From: a bacterium
GTDB lineage: Bacteria > Sysuimicrobiota > Sysuimicrobiia > Sysuimicrobiales > Segetimicrobiaceae
Length of the DNA stretch: 64,000 nucleotides
NCBI GenBank assembly: GCA_035308905.1
Contig: DATGFS010000031.1
Location: 56,173 to 120,172 of the forward strand
Reading direction: 5' to 3'
Shown here: positions 17,368-25,261 of the stretch, one piece after another
Numbering within the stretch: position 1 is the stretch's first letter
Layout of the letters: each line of letters opens with the position of its first letter
Notes under the pieces: model-generated
Databases searched by the model: none
Told to the model about the DNA's origin: nothing
Seen by the model: only the letters and a program-made list of their open reading frames with translations
Position numbers and translations under genes: made by a program

Positions 17368-18272
17368 GCGAGAGCGGGAGCATCGCCGCCAGGCCGGCCC
17401 TGCTGGGCGCCGATGGGCCGCGCCGCGACAGCCGGGGGTTCAGCGCGCTCGTGTGGCGCCGGCTGCGGCGGGAGCCGATGCTGGCGGCCGCGCTCGCGGT
17501 GATCGTCGCGGTGATCCTCACGGCCGTACTGGCGCCGCAGCTCGCGCCCTACGATCCGACGCGCGTGGCGCCCCGGATTCGCCTCGCTCCGCCGGGAACG
17601 GCCGGTCACGCGCTGGGGACGGACGAGCTGGGCCGCGACGTGCTCAGCCGGTTAATGTGGGGCAGCCGGATCTCGCTGATCGTCGGTATCGTGCCGGTCG
17701 TGCTCTCGGCGCTGGGCGGCACGGCGGTGGGATTGGTCGCTGGCTACTACGGCCGCCTGGACCAGATCATCACGCGGTCGCTCGACGTGTTGTTTGCGTT
17801 CCCCGCGATCTTGCTCGCCCTGGCGATCGTCGCGACGCTCGGGCCGTCGATTTACAATGCGATGCTCGCCATCACCGTCGTCGCGATCCCCAGCTTCGCG
17901 CGGTTGGTGCGGTCGCTCGTGCTCGGCCTGCGGCAGCGGCCGTTCGTGGAAGCGGCGCAGTCCTTGGGCGCGGGCACCCGCCGGATTCTCTGGCGGCACA
18001 TCCTTCCAAACACCGTGTCGTCGGTGATCGTCTACGGCACGTTCGAGACCGGCAAAACGATCGTGTTCGCCGCCGCGCTGAGCTTTCTCGGGCTGGGCGT
18101 TCAACCGCCCACGCCCGAATGGGGAGCGATGCTGAGCGAAGGGCGGACGGCACTCGCCGGCGCCTGGCACGTCGCGACGATCCCGGGCGTTGCGATCTTC
18201 CTCGTAAGTCTCTGTTTCAATATTCTCGGCGACGGCCTGCGCGATGCGCTCGACCCCCGCCAGATTTTGTGA
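17364..18272 (+). CDS. Peptide ABC transporter permease, DppC/OppC type (importer 3)
   Basis: A 302-residue DppC-type permease. GTG 17364 overlaps the DppB stop codon (GTGA). The hallmarks are HALGTDELGRDVLSRLMWG, a long run of hydrophobic helices, the EAA loop EAAQSLGAGTRRILWRHILPN, PPTPEWGAMLSEGR, and terminal NILGDGLRDALDPR. It is the last gene of the operon and converges with the HD-GYP gene 27 bp further on. No ATPase gene follows, so the importer must borrow one. Confidence 0.93.
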   Translation: MSESGSIAARPALLGADGPRRDSRGFSALVWRRLRREPMLAAALAVIVAVILTAVLAPQLAPYDPTRVAPRIRLAPPGTAGHALGTDELGRDVLSRLMWGSRISLIVGIVPVVLSALGGTAVGLVAGYYGRLDQIITRSLDVLFAFPAILLALAIVATLGPSIYNAMLAITVVAIPSFARLVRSLVLGLRQRPFVEAAQSLGAGTRRILWRHILPNTVSSVIVYGTFETGKTIVFAAALSFLGLGVQPPTPEWGAMLSEGRTALAGAWHVATIPGVAIFLVSLCFNILGDGLRDALDPRQIL

Positions 18273-18299
18273 GCAGACCAACCGCGCGGCGGTGAGGGT

Positions 18300-19640
18300 T
18301 CAGACTCCCCGAGAGCCGTCGCCCTCCGCCCACCGCCGCCAGACTTGCTGAAACGCGGCGACGATCCGCGGGTCGAACTGGGTGCCGGCAAGGCCCTCGA
18401 TCTGCGCCGCCGCCTCCGCCGACTCCTGCGCCGACCGGTAGGGGCGATCGGCCGTGAGCGCCCCAAACGTGTCGGCGACGGCAATGATGCGGGCGGCGAT
18501 CGGAATGGCCTCGCCGGCGAGATGGCCCGGGTACCCGCCTCCGTCCCATCGTTCGTGGTGATGGCGAACCGCGACCTTGACCGCCTCGGGGATCGGCACG
18601 GGCGACAGGATGTGGTAGCCGACCAGCGCGTGGCGCCGCATGTCCGCGCGCTCCTCCCACGTCAGCGGGCCGGGCTTGTCGAGGATGTGGTCGGCGATGC
18701 CGATCTTCCCCACATCGTGCAGGAAGGCCGCGATCCGCACGTTGGCGACGCCGGTCTCGTCCAACCCCGCCGCCTCCGCGATGGCCCCGGCGAGATCGGC
18801 CACCTGATGGGAGTGGGTCGCCGTGGCGGCGTCCCGCGCATTGACGGCGGAGACGAGCGATTGTACGGCCCCCGCGAACGCGCCGCGCAGCGTGACCTCC
18901 TGCCGCTCCAGATCGCGCGACGCCCGGCGGACGATCGTAAACAACGCCACGTACAGGACGAGCAGACCGGTAATCCCGTTCGCCCAAACGGACCAGCGCA
19001 GCCGGTTCAGGGCGGCGTTGAGATCGGTCAGGTCCGACACGATATCGTACACGCCTACGGGGCGATGCGCGCCGTCCGGGACGATCGGCACGAACACCTC
19101 CATCGCACGCTGGACTTTTTGCCCCGGCCCCGCGGAAAGCGCGAGGATCTGCGACCGGGTTTGCCCGGCCAGGGCCGCCTCGGCAGGCGGGGGCAATGGA
19201 AATGTGCGGCCGATCATCTCGGGCGCGCTGCTGTAGAGGATCCGGCCGTGCGTGTTCCACACCGTGACCCGGAGGATGCCGGCCCTGCCGATCAGGCCGC
19301 GAGCGGCGAACTCAAACTCGACCCTGCGCGCCGGAGGCGGCTGGAGGAAATCGGCCGTGACCAAACGCGGCGCGAGGAACTCGGACACGTAGACCGCCGC
19401 GCTGTGCGCGTGCTGGTCGAGCGCGTACTGTTCCATAAGATGTATGGCGATCGTCCCGAACAGCCCGCCGACGGCGAGCGTCGTGAGCAGGCTCACCAGC
19501 GTGAAACGCTGGAGCAGGGTGATCCGATACGCCCGCGTGGATCCCCTCGGCTCCAGGCGTTCGATCGTCCGCTGAACCGATGCGACGAACGCCCGCCCTG
19601 AGGGCAGGGGCGTCCCTTCAGGACCGCTCACACCGGCCAT
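18300..19640 (-). CDS. Membrane-bound HD-GYP domain protein, probable c-di-GMP phosphodiesterase
   Basis: A 446-residue protein with two membrane helices (about residues 47-69 and 218-237) flanking a periplasmic sensor region of about 150 residues, then a coiled linker and a C-terminal HD-GYP domain. The catalytic signature is complete: HSHQVADLAG, FLHDVGKIGIADHIL (His-Asp near 308-309), MRRHALVGYHIL and HHERWDGGGYPGHL. It should hydrolyse cyclic di-GMP in response to an extracytoplasmic cue. Start ATG 19640 is chosen because the upstream extension runs into the neighbouring gene. It may be co-transcribed with the two small genes just upstream. Confidence 0.9.
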   Translation of the reverse strand: MAGVSGPEGTPLPSGRAFVASVQRTIERLEPRGSTRAYRITLLQRFTLVSLLTTLAVGGLFGTIAIHLMEQYALDQHAHSAAVYVSEFLAPRLVTADFLQPPPARRVEFEFAARGLIGRAGILRVTVWNTHGRILYSSAPEMIGRTFPLPPPAEAALAGQTRSQILALSAGPGQKVQRAMEVFVPIVPDGAHRPVGVYDIVSDLTDLNAALNRLRWSVWANGITGLLVLYVALFTIVRRASRDLERQEVTLRGAFAGAVQSLVSAVNARDAATATHSHQVADLAGAIAEAAGLDETGVANVRIAAFLHDVGKIGIADHILDKPGPLTWEERADMRRHALVGYHILSPVPIPEAVKVAVRHHHERWDGGGYPGHLAGEAIPIAARIIAVADTFGALTADRPYRSAQESAEAAAQIEGLAGTQFDPRIVAAFQQVWRRWAEGDGSRGV

Positions 19641-19666
19641 GCCTGCTCGGGCACCACGATCGGCCT

Positions 19667-20092
19667 TCAGTCGTCGTCGCGCGGAGGCTTTGGGCCGGAA
19701 GATGGCCCCTCGGTGCTGTCTCCCATTTCGGCGGCCTCCACGGCGCCGCCGCCCGCCTCCAGCTCGGCCTTGCTCGCTTCCCATTCGGCGAGCAGGTCCT
19801 CCTCGTCGGCGAAGGCGCGCGCGGAGACGGTGTTTCGGCGGTGGTCGCGCCTCACGATGACGCCGGATGCCGCGCCGAGCGCGGCCCGGTCCTCCGCTTC
19901 GATCTCCCCTTGCACGACGGCGGCGTTCGCCTCGATCTGCTCCCTGAGGCGCCGCACGATCTCCGCGCCGTCTCGCAGCAACCCGGCCCAGAGATCCCCC
20001 TGGGAATCGGTCGCCCAATCATCGGCGTCTTCCTCGGCTATCGCATAGAGCAGATGAGGGAGCGGCGGGGCCAGTTCGTGACTCGTGTCCAT
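19667..20092 (-). CDS. Small acidic protein of unknown function
   Basis: A 141-residue, strongly acidic protein with no recognised domain. The central region (LRDGAEIVRRLREQIEANAA) and the following stretch rich in Glu, Ala and Lys could form helices or a short coiled coil; the tail is disordered and ends in charged residues. ATG 20092 lies two bases after the stop of the preceding small cysteine-rich gene and is preceded by GGGGG. The stop is 26 bp upstream of the HD-GYP gene. No function can be assigned; shared orientation suggests an operon with the cyclic di-GMP phosphodiesterase. Confidence 0.6.
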   Translation of the reverse strand: MDTSHELAPPLPHLLYAIAEEDADDWATDSQGDLWAGLLRDGAEIVRRLREQIEANAAVVQGEIEAEDRAALGAASGVIVRRDHRRNTVSARAFADEEDLLAEWEASKAELEAGGGAVEAAEMGDSTEGPSSGPKPPRDDD

Positions 20093-20094
20093 TC

Positions 20095-20313
20095 TCAGCC
20101 CCCGTTAAAGTCCTTCAGTCGATCGTCCGTCGCGACCAGGACGAAGTACGCGCAGTTGCACAACTCCGGCCTGTCCACGCGGGGGGCGGTGCATCGCGCC
20201 GCCACGACACCGGCCTGCCCGATCTGATTGTTGTGGCACTTGTCGCACACGTACGTCCCCGTTACGGGCCACGGTAATCCCGCCTTCGCGCGAATCCTGC
20301 CCGGCACAAGCAT
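20095..20313 (-). CDS. Small cysteine-rich, probable zinc-ribbon protein
   Basis: A 72-residue protein with cysteines arranged as YVCDKCHNNQIG, a single Cys after a basic stretch (AARCTAPR), and LCNCAYFVLV, a spacing compatible with a zinc ribbon (CxxC ... CxC). It ends in TDDRLKDFNGG. The start is uncertain: ATG 20313, GTG 20316 or GTG 20307 are all in frame, with AGAAAGCAGG upstream. It is the first gene of the minus-strand group leading to the HD-GYP protein. No family was recognised. Support comes from the cysteine pattern and from the tight spacing to the next gene. Confidence 0.5.
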   Translation of the reverse strand: MLVPGRIRAKAGLPWPVTGTYVCDKCHNNQIGQAGVVAARCTAPRVDRPELCNCAYFVLVATDDRLKDFNGG

Positions 20314-20330
20314 CACCTGCTTTCTTCTGC

Positions 20331-20336
20331 ATTGTA
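20331..20336 (-). promoter_or_regulatory. Possible -10 element for small-gene/HD-GYP operon
   Basis: On the minus strand TACAAT (plus-strand ATTGTA) lies 18 bases before the ATG at 20313, giving a predicted start of transcription about 11 bases before it. No good -35 is seen at 16-18 bp. Tentative. Confidence 0.28.
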
Positions 20337-20424
20337 CACGCGCGTTCGATGCTGTGCCGGTCGCATCGAGAACTTGCTCACAAACTCCGGGTTGACGGGT
20401 GTCTATCGAGGCGTTGTAGGGGGC

Positions 20425-21429
20425 ATGAGACCCACCGGCATGAAACCGCGCACCCGCCTGCACGCGCTGGCAATGCTCTGCTGCGCCGCGATGTTCGGCC
20501 TGCCCCTGCCGGTGGACGCCGGCCGGCCGATTCCCCTTCCGTGTGCGGCCGATTTGCTGTTTGTCAGCGACAACCCTGAGGCGGTGCGCGGGACGCGGGG
20601 ACTGCTCTACGCCGAAACGGAAACCGCCACGTGCGTGAGGCTGCTGTACCATCACGAGAATGCGCGGTCCGATTCTCCGATGGCCATCCAGGTCTGGGCG
20701 CGTGACGACGACGATGTTCCGGCGCACCTGGCGCTGACGTTGGGGGCCGGCGGTCCCGCTCCCAACCCGATGAGCGTGGGACACCGCGCCATTCTCCGGT
20801 TCTGGCAGGCCGTCCTGTCCGGCGCCGCGACGTCACTGGAGATCGCGCCGCATCAGTGGAAGCCGCTCGTCCAGACGGTGCTGCAGCCCCACGACGTGAT
20901 CAGCGGCCTCGCGCAGCTTCAGATCATGACCGGCCGGCTCACCATCGTGGTCCTCGCGTACCTCCCGGGCACCTCGGAGGCGGACATCGCCCCCGCGAGC
21001 TTTTTCACGCGCGTCGGCACGCACCCGTTCGGCGTCTTCAAATCGCCCTTCATAGAGGAACACCTCGAGGCGCGGTTGGATCAGCCGCGCGGTCTCCTGC
21101 TTGCCGGCGCCGGCTATCTCAGCAGCCCGACGCAGGGCTTCATGCTGAAAGGCAACTACGGGGTCGTGTATCATCTCCGCGTCGAGTGCGTCAATCCCTC
21201 CGGCCGTCCCATGCTGTTGACCGTCAAATTCTCTCCCTTTCACGGACCGGCGGCCGGCATCCTGATCGTCAACGGGACGCTGGTTGACATCCCGCCGCTC
21301 GGCCGTGACGCCGTGCGGGAGATCGGCCGGTTTCAAATCCCTCCCGGCCGTTGGCCGTTGGACATCTGGACGGTGCCTGAGGGTGCGTCCGCCTATCCGG
21401 TGCAGCTGGAGTTTGTACCCGGCGGGTAG
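20425..21429 (+). CDS. Secreted protein of unknown function
   Basis: A 334-residue protein with a predicted signal peptide: MRPTGMKPRTRLH then the hydrophobic LALAMLCC-AAMFGLPL core and a cleavage site near VDAG. The mature part is rich in beta-type segments and contains two cysteines (PCAADLLF and TATCVRLL) that might pair. Repeated hydrophobic strands (LTIVVLAYLPG, MLLTVKFSPF, GILIVNGTL) suggest a beta-sandwich fold. I recognise no family. ATG 20425 is preceded by GGGGG but very closely; ATG 20440 is an alternative. The gene is monocistronic, divergent from the small cysteine-rich gene and followed by a hairpin at 21432-21452. Confidence 0.65.
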   Translation: MRPTGMKPRTRLHALAMLCCAAMFGLPLPVDAGRPIPLPCAADLLFVSDNPEAVRGTRGLLYAETETATCVRLLYHHENARSDSPMAIQVWARDDDDVPAHLALTLGAGGPAPNPMSVGHRAILRFWQAVLSGAATSLEIAPHQWKPLVQTVLQPHDVISGLAQLQIMTGRLTIVVLAYLPGTSEADIAPASFFTRVGTHPFGVFKSPFIEEHLEARLDQPRGLLLAGAGYLSSPTQGFMLKGNYGVVYHLRVECVNPSGRPMLLTVKFSPFHGPAAGILIVNGTLVDIPPLGRDAVREIGRFQIPPGRWPLDIWTVPEGASAYPVQLEFVPGG

Positions 21430-21431
21430 GA

Positions 21432-21452
21432 GCGGGCGCACGAAACGCCCGC
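21432..21452. terminator. Hairpin between convergent genes, possible terminator
   Basis: GCGGGCG (21432-21438) and CGCCCGC (21446-21452) form a perfect 7 bp GC stem with a 7-base loop, three bases after the stop of the secreted protein and 50 bp before the convergent CapA gene end. No T-tract follows on either strand, so it would be a factor-assisted or bidirectional pause/stability hairpin rather than a classic intrinsic terminator. Confidence 0.45.
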
Positions 21453-21502
21453 AGTGGATCGTCGTATCGAGAATCAGTATGAGCCATGACGCAGGACGGC
21501 CT

Positions 21503-22564
21503 CTATCGCAGGGACAGGCGCGCCCGGTCACCGTCCGGTTCGAGCACGGCATCGAACTCCCGCAACAGCTCGGACAGCAGGCGAAACACGCGGCGGGCGC
21601 CGTCGCCTGTCGCGAGCTCCGGGAATCCGTTCGCGTCGAGGATGACCGGCACGATCGTGACGTCGAAGCCATCCGGACCTACTCCCAGCTGCACGATCAC
21701 GGATTCCGGCGCCATGAACGACCGCGGATCTTCGAACAGGAAGTTGCCCGCGCTGTAGAAGATCGGTTTCCGCCGGTACACCTCGATCGGATGCAGGCAG
21801 TGCGAGTGGTGGCCGAAGATGACGTCCGCGCCGGCGTCAACGAGCGCGTGCCCAAGCGGCCGCTGGTACTCCGCGAGATGTCCGAGCGAGGGAGACAGCC
21901 ATTTCTCCGGCACGCCCCAGTGAACGGCGACGACCACGGTCTGTTCTCCCGCGCGCAGCGCGGCGACGCGGTCGCACACCACCTTTTGATCTGCCGGCGA
22001 CGTCCACGTGTGCACGATCGGCACCGTGCCGGGCTGCTCGACCATGAGATTGATGTCGAGCTCGAACGAATACGTCACGTCGATCGGCGCGATGCCAGGC
22101 TTGCCGGGTCTGGCCGAGGATTCGACCGGCAGCGTGCAGGCGACGCTCAGCACGGCCACGGACGCGCCGCCCGCGCGGACGTTGACCGGCGCGAGGGCGC
22201 TTTCCAGATCCGGCCCGGCGCCGCAGCACGCGATCCCGGCGCCACGACAGGCCTCGAGGGTGTCCAGCAGCGCCTCCGGACCGTAATCGTACATGTGGTT
22301 GTTCGCAAGCGTGACCACGTCCATGCCCATCGCCCGTACGTCCTTGATCACTTCGGGGTCCGAGCGCAGGTTAGACCATTTTGGAACGCGGTGGCCGCGA
22401 CGCGACAGCGGCATTTCCAGGTTCGCGATCACCACGTCGCTCTCGCGCATCGCCGCGATCGCGCGGTGGAATCCCGGCGTCGTGCCGCGGCCGCTCTCCG
22501 CGAACGGCCGGCGGATCATCACGTCGCCGACAAAGCTGACGGTTCCCCGGGCTGCCGGGCTCAT
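21503..22564 (-). CDS. CapA family protein (calcineurin-like, poly-gamma-glutamate synthesis type)
   Basis: A 353-residue CapA/PgsA-family protein. It shows FVGDVMIRRPF, VIANLEMPLS, LANNHMYDYGPEALLDTL, VAVHWGVPEKW, IFGHHSHCLHPIEVY and YSAGNFLFED, the full set of metallophosphoesterase-like metal-binding blocks. There is no signal peptide or membrane anchor, unlike CapA in polyglutamate-producing bacilli, so a cytoplasmic hydrolase role is possible. Start ATG 22564 follows GGGAGGCG. The gene is not next to CapB/CapC genes. It is a paralogue of the truncated gene at the left window edge. Confidence 0.87.
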   Translation of the reverse strand: MSPAARGTVSFVGDVMIRRPFAESGRGTTPGFHRAIAAMRESDVVIANLEMPLSRRGHRVPKWSNLRSDPEVIKDVRAMGMDVVTLANNHMYDYGPEALLDTLEACRGAGIACCGAGPDLESALAPVNVRAGGASVAVLSVACTLPVESSARPGKPGIAPIDVTYSFELDINLMVEQPGTVPIVHTWTSPADQKVVCDRVAALRAGEQTVVVAVHWGVPEKWLSPSLGHLAEYQRPLGHALVDAGADVIFGHHSHCLHPIEVYRRKPIFYSAGNFLFEDPRSFMAPESVIVQLGVGPDGFDVTIVPVILDANGFPELATGDGARRVFRLLSELLREFDAVLEPDGDRARLSLR

Positions 22565-22645
22565 CCGACGCCTCCCATCCGCTCTCGTCTGGCCTATGCG
22601 TGCTCCCGAGCAGGCGTTGGCCGTGCTCGAACCGTAGAGGCGACA

Positions 22646-23053
22646 ATGATGTTAACTGAGCAACAGCGGGCCTTCCTGCAGCCGCCGCGGCTCGCGCACG
22701 TCGCGACCGTCGGGCCGGCCGGCGCGCCCCACGTCGTGCCCCACTGGTATGCGCTGGAGGGCGATGTCTTCTACTTCACGACCGTGACGACGAGGCGGAC
22801 GGCGCGCTACCTCGCGCGCGATCCCCGCGCGGCCTTCGTCGTCGACGACGCCACGTTCGAAGGACGGCAAGGGATCGAGATCGACCTGACCGTGGAGTTC
22901 ATTCCCGGCGAGGCGGAACGCGTGGCGTCGGCGCTCGCGCTGCGGTACCTGGGTCCGGTCGGGGGCCCGCCGTACGCGAAGGGGATGATGGCCGACGCGG
23001 GGCGGAGCGCCTTTCGGGCCGTCCCGCGACGGATCCGCAGCTGGGGGCTGTAG
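22646..23053 (+). CDS. Pyridoxamine 5'-phosphate oxidase-like FMN/F420-binding protein
   Basis: A 135-residue split-barrel protein of the PNPOx-like superfamily. The conserved pattern is visible: AHVATVGPAGAPHVVPHWY, FYFTTVTTRRTARYL and AAFVVDD, which build the flavin or F420 binding barrel. Such proteins commonly act as F420-dependent reductases or as general FMN-binding oxidoreductases, which fits the nearby luciferase-like oxidoreductases. ATG 22646 or ATG 22649 may be the start; no strong ribosome-binding site precedes them. It is divergent from the CapA gene and convergent with the LLM gene. Confidence 0.82.
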   Translation: MMLTEQQRAFLQPPRLAHVATVGPAGAPHVVPHWYALEGDVFYFTTVTTRRTARYLARDPRAAFVVDDATFEGRQGIEIDLTVEFIPGEAERVASALALRYLGPVGGPPYAKGMMADAGRSAFRAVPRRIRSWGL

Positions 23054-23059
23054 CCGCCG

Positions 23060-24085
23060 CTACGCGGCGGGGACCAGGCGGCCCAAGACCTCGTCGGCGA
23101 AGAGCCGCATCGGCGTAAGCGGTCCGCCGTCGTCGACCGGCCACAGCCGCAGCGCGAAGTGCGTGATACCCGCCGCGGCCAGCCCGCGCAGCTTGGCGAG
23201 ACATTCGGGGGGCGTGCCGGACACGGTAAACGCGTCCACGACCCCGTCGGGGATGAGCGCGAGCACGTCGTCCGGCAGTTTCCAATGATCACCGTATCGC
23301 ACCGGGCCCATCGCCGCTTCCAGCGCGGCCGGCAGCGAGACACCGAAGGTCGGCAGAACGTCCCGGCTGGACAAGAGGATGCCGAACACGACCAGGCGCG
23401 CGCGGCGCCAGACGCGCCGGGCATCCGCGCCGATCACGGTGTGGGTCCACGCCGCGAGCGTGACGTCGCTGCGCGTCCGGCCGGCCCGCGCGAGTCCCTT
23501 GTCCACGAACGCCATCGCGCGCTCGACCATCGCGGGTGCGGCCAGCCCGCCCAGCAAGACGCCGTCGGCCACCTCGCCGGCCGCCTCGAGCACGCGCGGG
23601 CCCCGGCCCGCGACGTAGATCGGCGGCACCGGTACGGGACCGAAGTCCATCCGGCCGTGGAACCGGAAGGGCGCGTCGACCGCCGCACTGTCACCGGCAA
23701 GCAGCGTGCGGAGCAGGCGGGCGGTCGCTTTGATCGCCTCGGCCGGGCGCCGCGGGGCGATGCCCATCGCGCCGAAGCCGCTGATGCCGGCGCCGAGCCC
23801 GACCACGAGACGGCCGTGCGCCGCTTCCTGCAGCGTCGCCATGCACGTGGCGGTGATCGCGGGATGCCGCACGAACGGGTCGGTGACGCACGGCCCGAGG
23901 CGCACCGTCCGGGTGCTTCGCGCCACGGCGGCGAGCGTGACCGTCACGTCCCGGAAGAACCGCTCGTCCGGCACCCACACGGTCGAGAACCCCCGCGCCT
24001 CGGCCTCCGCGGCGGCGTCGGCGAGCGCGCGCGCCGGCACCTCGGGGAGCAGCCCCACCCCGACGCTGAGCGGCGGAGCGGTCAT
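23060..24085 (-). CDS. LLM class flavin-dependent oxidoreductase (paralogue A)
   Basis: A 341-residue luciferase-like monooxygenase superfamily TIM barrel, of the F420-dependent methylene-tetrahydromethanopterin-reductase-like type. Typical segments: FSTVWVPDERFFRD, VRLGPCVTDPFVRHP, RLVVGLGAGISGFGAMG and PIYVAGRGPRVLEAAGEVAD. Start ATG 24085 overlaps the stop of the M24 peptidase gene (ATGA), showing translational coupling. It is the last gene of the importer 4 operon and is clearly homologous to the LLM protein at 26821-27867. The substrate is unknown. Confidence 0.88.
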   Translation of the reverse strand: MTAPPLSVGVGLLPEVPARALADAAAEAEARGFSTVWVPDERFFRDVTVTLAAVARSTRTVRLGPCVTDPFVRHPAITATCMATLQEAAHGRLVVGLGAGISGFGAMGIAPRRPAEAIKATARLLRTLLAGDSAAVDAPFRFHGRMDFGPVPVPPIYVAGRGPRVLEAAGEVADGVLLGGLAAPAMVERAMAFVDKGLARAGRTRSDVTLAAWTHTVIGADARRVWRRARLVVFGILLSSRDVLPTFGVSLPAALEAAMGPVRYGDHWKLPDDVLALIPDGVVDAFTVSGTPPECLAKLRGLAAAGITHFALRLWPVDDGGPLTPMRLFADEVLGRLVPAA

Positions 24086-25242
24086 CGGACGATCAACTCG
24101 CGCGGCGCGTTGGACAGGAGATCGCAGCCGCTCTCCGTCACGACGACGTTGTCTTCGTTCCGAAAGGCGCCGATGGTGAAGTCGTAGATGCCCGGCTCCA
24201 CCGCCAGCACCATGCCGGGCCGCAGGGGGACCTTCACGCCCGGGCCGATCGACGGCTCTTCGTGCACCTCCATGCCGAGGCTGTGGCCGGTCCGGTGCAG
24301 CATGTACTCCCGGTAGCCGCGGCGCACGATCGCCTCCTCGGCGACCCGGTCGACGTCCTCGCACGTCACGCCCGGCCGCACGGCGCGGACGGCCTCCCAG
24401 AAGATCTCCAGGCTGGCCTCGTAGAACTGCCGCTGGCGGTCGTTCACTTCACCGATGAAATAGCCGCGCGTGAGATCGCCGTGGTACCCGTTGTAGACCG
24501 CGCCGCAGTCGAACGTGACCATCTCCCCCGGCCGCAGGGCCCGGGACGTCGCCGGCGCGTTGAGCATCGCGTACCGCTGGGGGCCGGAGGCGATGCTGAG
24601 CGACCGCACCGTGTCGGCCCCCTCGCGCATCATCGTCGTCCCCATCACCACCTGCAGCTCTCGCTCTGTGACGCCTTCCCGCACCGTCTCCAGCGCGGCG
24701 ACGATGCCGGCGTCGGTGATGCGGCAGGCCTCGCGCATGTACGCGACTTCCTGCGGGGACTTGACCACGCGCAGGTCCCACATCAGCGGGGCGCAGTCGA
24801 GCCACGTCGCGCCGGGCAGCAGGCGCTGCAGCTGTCCGTACTGCTCCAGCGTCATGCCGACGCGCTGCCCCCGCGACTGCTCGACGCCGATCCGTCCCGC
24901 CGAGACGCGCTTCTCGTCCGCGGCGATCTTGATCAGCTCGAGCGGATCGCGCGCCACGGAGCCCATCCCCGTGCCCCACCCGCGCACGTCGGCGATCCAG
25001 CCGGTGCCCTCCCCCTGCCACACCTCGAGGTTGGGCAGCAGCAGCACCGGGTCCGACTCCAGCGGGATGAGCGCCGTGAAGGGCCGGAAGGTGCTGGAGA
25101 ACAGGTTCGTGCGGTAGCCCGTCAGGTACGTCAGGTTGCGCGGCGCGGTGACGAGGAGCGCGTCCATGCCGGCGGCCGACATCAAGGTGCGCGCGCGGTG
25201 CAGCCGCCCTTCGTACTCGGCCTTCGTAAACAGATCGTCCAT
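24082..25242 (-). CDS. Xaa-Pro peptidase, M24B family (paralogue A)
   Basis: A 386-residue creatinase-fold aminopeptidase P/prolidase-like enzyme. All five dinuclear metal ligands are present: the two Asp in TFDCGAVYNGYHGDLTRG, His in RTGHSLGMEVHEEP, Glu in AVEPGIYDF and Glu in FRNEDNVVV. The N-terminal domain (LTYLTGYRTNLF) is the non-catalytic creatinase domain. It should release N-terminal residues from X-Pro peptides. Its gene lies 20 bp after the importer 4 binding-protein gene, consistent with hydrolysis of imported dipeptides. It is closely similar to the M24 protein at 30994-32205. Confidence 0.93.
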   Translation of the reverse strand: MDDLFTKAEYEGRLHRARTLMSAAGMDALLVTAPRNLTYLTGYRTNLFSSTFRPFTALIPLESDPVLLLPNLEVWQGEGTGWIADVRGWGTGMGSVARDPLELIKIAADEKRVSAGRIGVEQSRGQRVGMTLEQYGQLQRLLPGATWLDCAPLMWDLRVVKSPQEVAYMREACRITDAGIVAALETVREGVTERELQVVMGTTMMREGADTVRSLSIASGPQRYAMLNAPATSRALRPGEMVTFDCGAVYNGYHGDLTRGYFIGEVNDRQRQFYEASLEIFWEAVRAVRPGVTCEDVDRVAEEAIVRRGYREYMLHRTGHSLGMEVHEEPSIGPGVKVPLRPGMVLAVEPGIYDFTIGAFRNEDNVVVTESGCDLLSNAPRELIVR

Positions 25243-25261
25243 GTGCCCCTCCGCGAGGCCG

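Noticed and set aside
18281..18293. ACCGC-GCG-GCGGT hairpin between convergent importer 3 and HD-GYP genes
   Set aside because: A five-base stem with a three-base loop and no T-tract is too common in this base composition to call a terminator.
20392..20420. TTGACG ... TGTAGG as promoter of the secreted protein
   Set aside because: The -10 match is only 3 of 6 and would place the transcript start at or after the preferred ATG.
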